Assembly (NCBI GenBank): GCA_031260775.1
Contig: JAISKW010000085.1
Location: 1-6,886, forward strand
DNA: 6,886 nucleotides
Reading direction: 5' to 3'
From: Christensenellaceae bacterium
GTDB lineage: Bacteria; Bacillota; Clostridia; Christensenellales; DTU072
Below, in pieces: positions 5,530-6,886 of the stretch. Made by a program: the position numbers and the translations under genes. Positions within the stretch are counted from its first letter, which is position 1; each line of letters opens with the position of its first letter. Under the pieces are notes generated by a model. It did not search any database. It saw only the letters and a program-made list of their open reading frames with translations, and had not been told where the DNA came from.

Positions 5530-6184
5530 GCGACCGCGCGTAAAAATATGCGGAATAATGAGAGCGGAGGACGTTAAACTTTGCGCGGAATACGGCACGG
5601 ATATTTTGGGCTTTGTAGCGGAATATCCGCACCCGGTGCCGTGGAATCTCACACGCGCCGAAGCGAAGCCGTTAATCGAAGCCGTGCCGAAAGACAAAAA
5701 GACGTGCATCGTAACCGGCGGTGACTACGAAAAAATTGTATCGCTCGCCTTGTTTTTGAAACCCGATTATATCCAATTGCACGACGGCGAATCGCTCGAA
5801 ACTACAAAACGGTTAAAAGAAACCCTCTCACCGAGCGGAATTTTGCTTATTAAAACACTTTTTCCGAACACCGAAAATCTCATCGAAACGGCGCAAGAGT
5901 TCGATAAACTCGGCGTTTCCGCGCTGTTGTTTGACCCGCGCACTCCCGAAAACGCCAAAAAAGGCGGAAGCGCGGACGTTAACGCTTTTTTGCAGCTCAA
6001 AGCCGCCGTAAGTTGCCCCGTAATTTTGGCGGGAGGAATAACGCCCGAAAATGTTTTGGGGTTAATCGCTCCGGCAGACCCCGAAATTATTGATTTGATG
6101 ACCGGCGTAGAGGAGTCTTATGGCGTAAAGTCCGCCGATAAACTCGCGGCATTGTTTAATGCTTTGCCGTTCCGCGCAGAATGA
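5519..6184 (+). CDS. trpF: Phosphoribosylanthranilate isomerase, divergent
   Basis: TrpF performs the Amadori rearrangement of phosphoribosylanthranilate to CdRP, feeding TrpC. With the TTG start it has 221 residues, typical for this TIM barrel. The N-terminal VKICGI carries catalytic Cys11 (Cys7 in Thermotoga). DILGFV (28-33), YIQLHD (84-89) and LLFD with Asp139 (general acid, Asp126 in Thermotoga) follow. LAGGITPENV (170-179) is the usual C-terminal phosphate-loop region. Two motifs differ: the GGTG after the catalytic Asp reads KKGGSADV (147-154), and the SSGVE box reads LMTGVEES (193-200), though GVKS follows as expected. The gene overlaps the end of trpC by 11 bases and is the last of the operon. 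The catalytic pair is intact, so the standard function is likely. Confidence 0.93.
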   Translation: MKNKRPRVKICGIMRAEDVKLCAEYGTDILGFVAEYPHPVPWNLTRAEAKPLIEAVPKDKKTCIVTGGDYEKIVSLALFLKPDYIQLHDGESLETTKRLKETLSPSGILLIKTLFPNTENLIETAQEFDKLGVSALLFDPRTPENAKKGGSADVNAFLQLKAAVSCPVILAGGITPENVLGLIAPADPEIIDLMTGVEESYGVKSADKLAALFNALPFRAE

Positions 6185-6238
6185 CGGTGAGCTTGTCCGC
6201 TCCCTCGTTTTGGTAAGAAAGAAGGGTGACAAAATTAA

Positions 6239-6273
6239 AAAGAGCGTATCGCTACGCTCTTTATTGTTATTAA
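6239..6273. terminator. Probable bidirectional intrinsic terminator between convergent genes
   Basis: AAAGAGCGTA (6239-6248) pairs perfectly with TACGCTCTTT (6253-6262) around a TCGC loop. On the + strand the tail is TTTATTGTTATT, ending the trp operon 55 bases after the trpF stop. On the - strand the hairpin is followed by a TTTTAATTTT tract, suitable for ending the peptidase transcript. Confidence 0.85.
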
Positions 6274-6296
6274 ATCGTAATTGATTAGAAAGTCGG

Positions 6297-6886
6297 TTAT
6301 TTTTTCAAACCTTCTTTATCGAAAATTTCCAAGGTACGCATACATGTTTTGTAAGCAAGCTCGATACACTCGGGGCTGGTATTGCCGACGGTATCTTTAC
6401 GTGTGTGATAGTAGTCGCGCAGTTTATGGTCAAGCCCGGCAAGGCACGTCGCCTTGAGTCCGTATTGGCTGAAAGCCGCGGCGTCGGTCGCGCCTATTCC
6501 TACAAATTGGTACTTGCTCCCCTCTTTAATCGCGCCGACTTCGACAGCCGCACGCTGCACAAGGTCACATACTTCCAAGTTCGTTGCGACGGTTGCGCAC
6601 ATATCCTTGTCGTAAACTCCGAGTTTATCCGACTCTTTAAGCGTTTCCAAAACGACGAACACGGTTTCGATGCCGGAGTTTTTAATTTCCTCTGCGTGAG
6701 CTTTCGAGAACGCATAAGCTCCGCGCAAGCCCGCTTCCTCGCTGCCTGCCATTAAAGCGCAAACCTCGGTATTTTCGAACTCGATGCCCTGCTCCTGCAT
6801 TGTTTTCAAAACGGATGTCGCCGTGAAGTTTGCGGACAAATTGTCGTTTGCGCCGTCAACAACCGTGTGTTTGTTGCTGAAGTTAT
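6297..6886 (-). CDS. C-terminal part of an M28-like zinc aminopeptidase/carboxypeptidase (5' end outside window)
   Basis: The frame stays open to the window edge, so the gene is 5'-truncated. The TTG at 6839 that could serve as a start is internal to a conserved motif. The visible 195 residues begin with VVDGANDNLSA, in which Asp14 matches the bridging zinc ligand of GANDN in M28 peptidases. GSEEAGLRG follows with Glu49 (catalytic base) and Glu50 (metal ligand). The segment VVLETLKES (77-85) lies where the next acidic metal ligand is expected. GATDAAAF (131-138) and YHTRKDT (159-165) with the last metal-binding His160 close the domain. These support a co-catalytic zinc exopeptidase. The first His ligand and any signal peptide are off-window, so cellular location and substrate are unknown. 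M20 or M42 enzymes share EEAGLRG-like motifs, but GANDN and YHTxxDT favour M28. It converges on the trp operon. Confidence 0.8.
   Translation of the reverse strand, partial: NFSNKHTVVDGANDNLSANFTATSVLKTMQEQGIEFENTEVCALMAGSEEAGLRGAYAFSKAHAEEIKNSGIETVFVVLETLKESDKLGVYDKDMCATVATNLEVCDLVQRAAVEVGAIKEGSKYQFVGIGATDAAAFSQYGLKATCLAGLDHKLRDYYHTRKDTVGNTSPECIELAYKTCMRTLEIFDKEGLKK

Noticed and set aside
6405..6755. 116-codon + strand frame inside the peptidase gene
   Set aside because: It is antisense to conserved M28 motifs and looks like a shadow frame.

Overview
The window holds a complete, compact tryptophan operon in the order trpB-trpA-trpD-trpC-trpF on the + strand. It is flanked by the 3' end of a membrane-anchored surface protein gene (+ strand) and the 3' part of a convergent metallopeptidase gene (- strand). 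The operon is headed by a T-box riboswitch with a Trp (UGG) specifier codon. That leader type, the strong AGGAG-like ribosome sites and the use of TTG starts point to a Bacillota (Firmicutes) bacterium, most likely a clostridial lineage with fairly balanced base composition. I cannot name a genus.

Layout. Positions 1-1383 encode the C-terminal 460 residues of a surface protein with Ig/MBG-like and Fn3-like extracellular modules, one C-terminal membrane helix and a short charged cytoplasmic tail. Positions 1384-1768 are non-coding but full of signal: a perfect 11-bp inverted repeat over the stop codon, a sigma-A-type promoter, and the T-box leader with specifier loop, antiterminator and intrinsic terminator. 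Positions 1769-6184 carry trpB (TrpB1 type), trpA, trpD, trpC and trpF, with two overlaps (trpB/trpA and trpC/trpF) and short gaps elsewhere. A hairpin near 6239-6262 has T-rich flanks on both sides and probably ends transcription from both directions. Positions 6297-6886 (- strand) are the C-terminal part of an M28-like metallopeptidase.

How the genes work together. The five enzymes cover anthranilate to tryptophan: TrpD (anthranilate + PRPP), TrpF (isomerase), TrpC (indoleglycerol phosphate synthase) and TrpA/TrpB (tryptophan synthase). Anthranilate synthase (trpE/trpG) is absent, although both ends of the transcription unit are visible. Uncharged tRNA-Trp should stabilise the antiterminator and switch the operon on.

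The most interesting point is that the middle enzymes carry non-consensus residues at positions normally used for catalysis or ligand binding. TrpD lacks the Asp of GTGGD and has Glu where the anthranilate-binding Arg is expected. TrpC has Asp for the first catalytic Glu. TrpA has Glu for the catalytic Asp. TrpF lacks the usual GGTG and SSGVE motifs. TrpB looks fully canonical. Either this is a coherent divergent clade of trp enzymes or the D/C/F set has shifted in substrate or mechanism. The sequence alone cannot decide.
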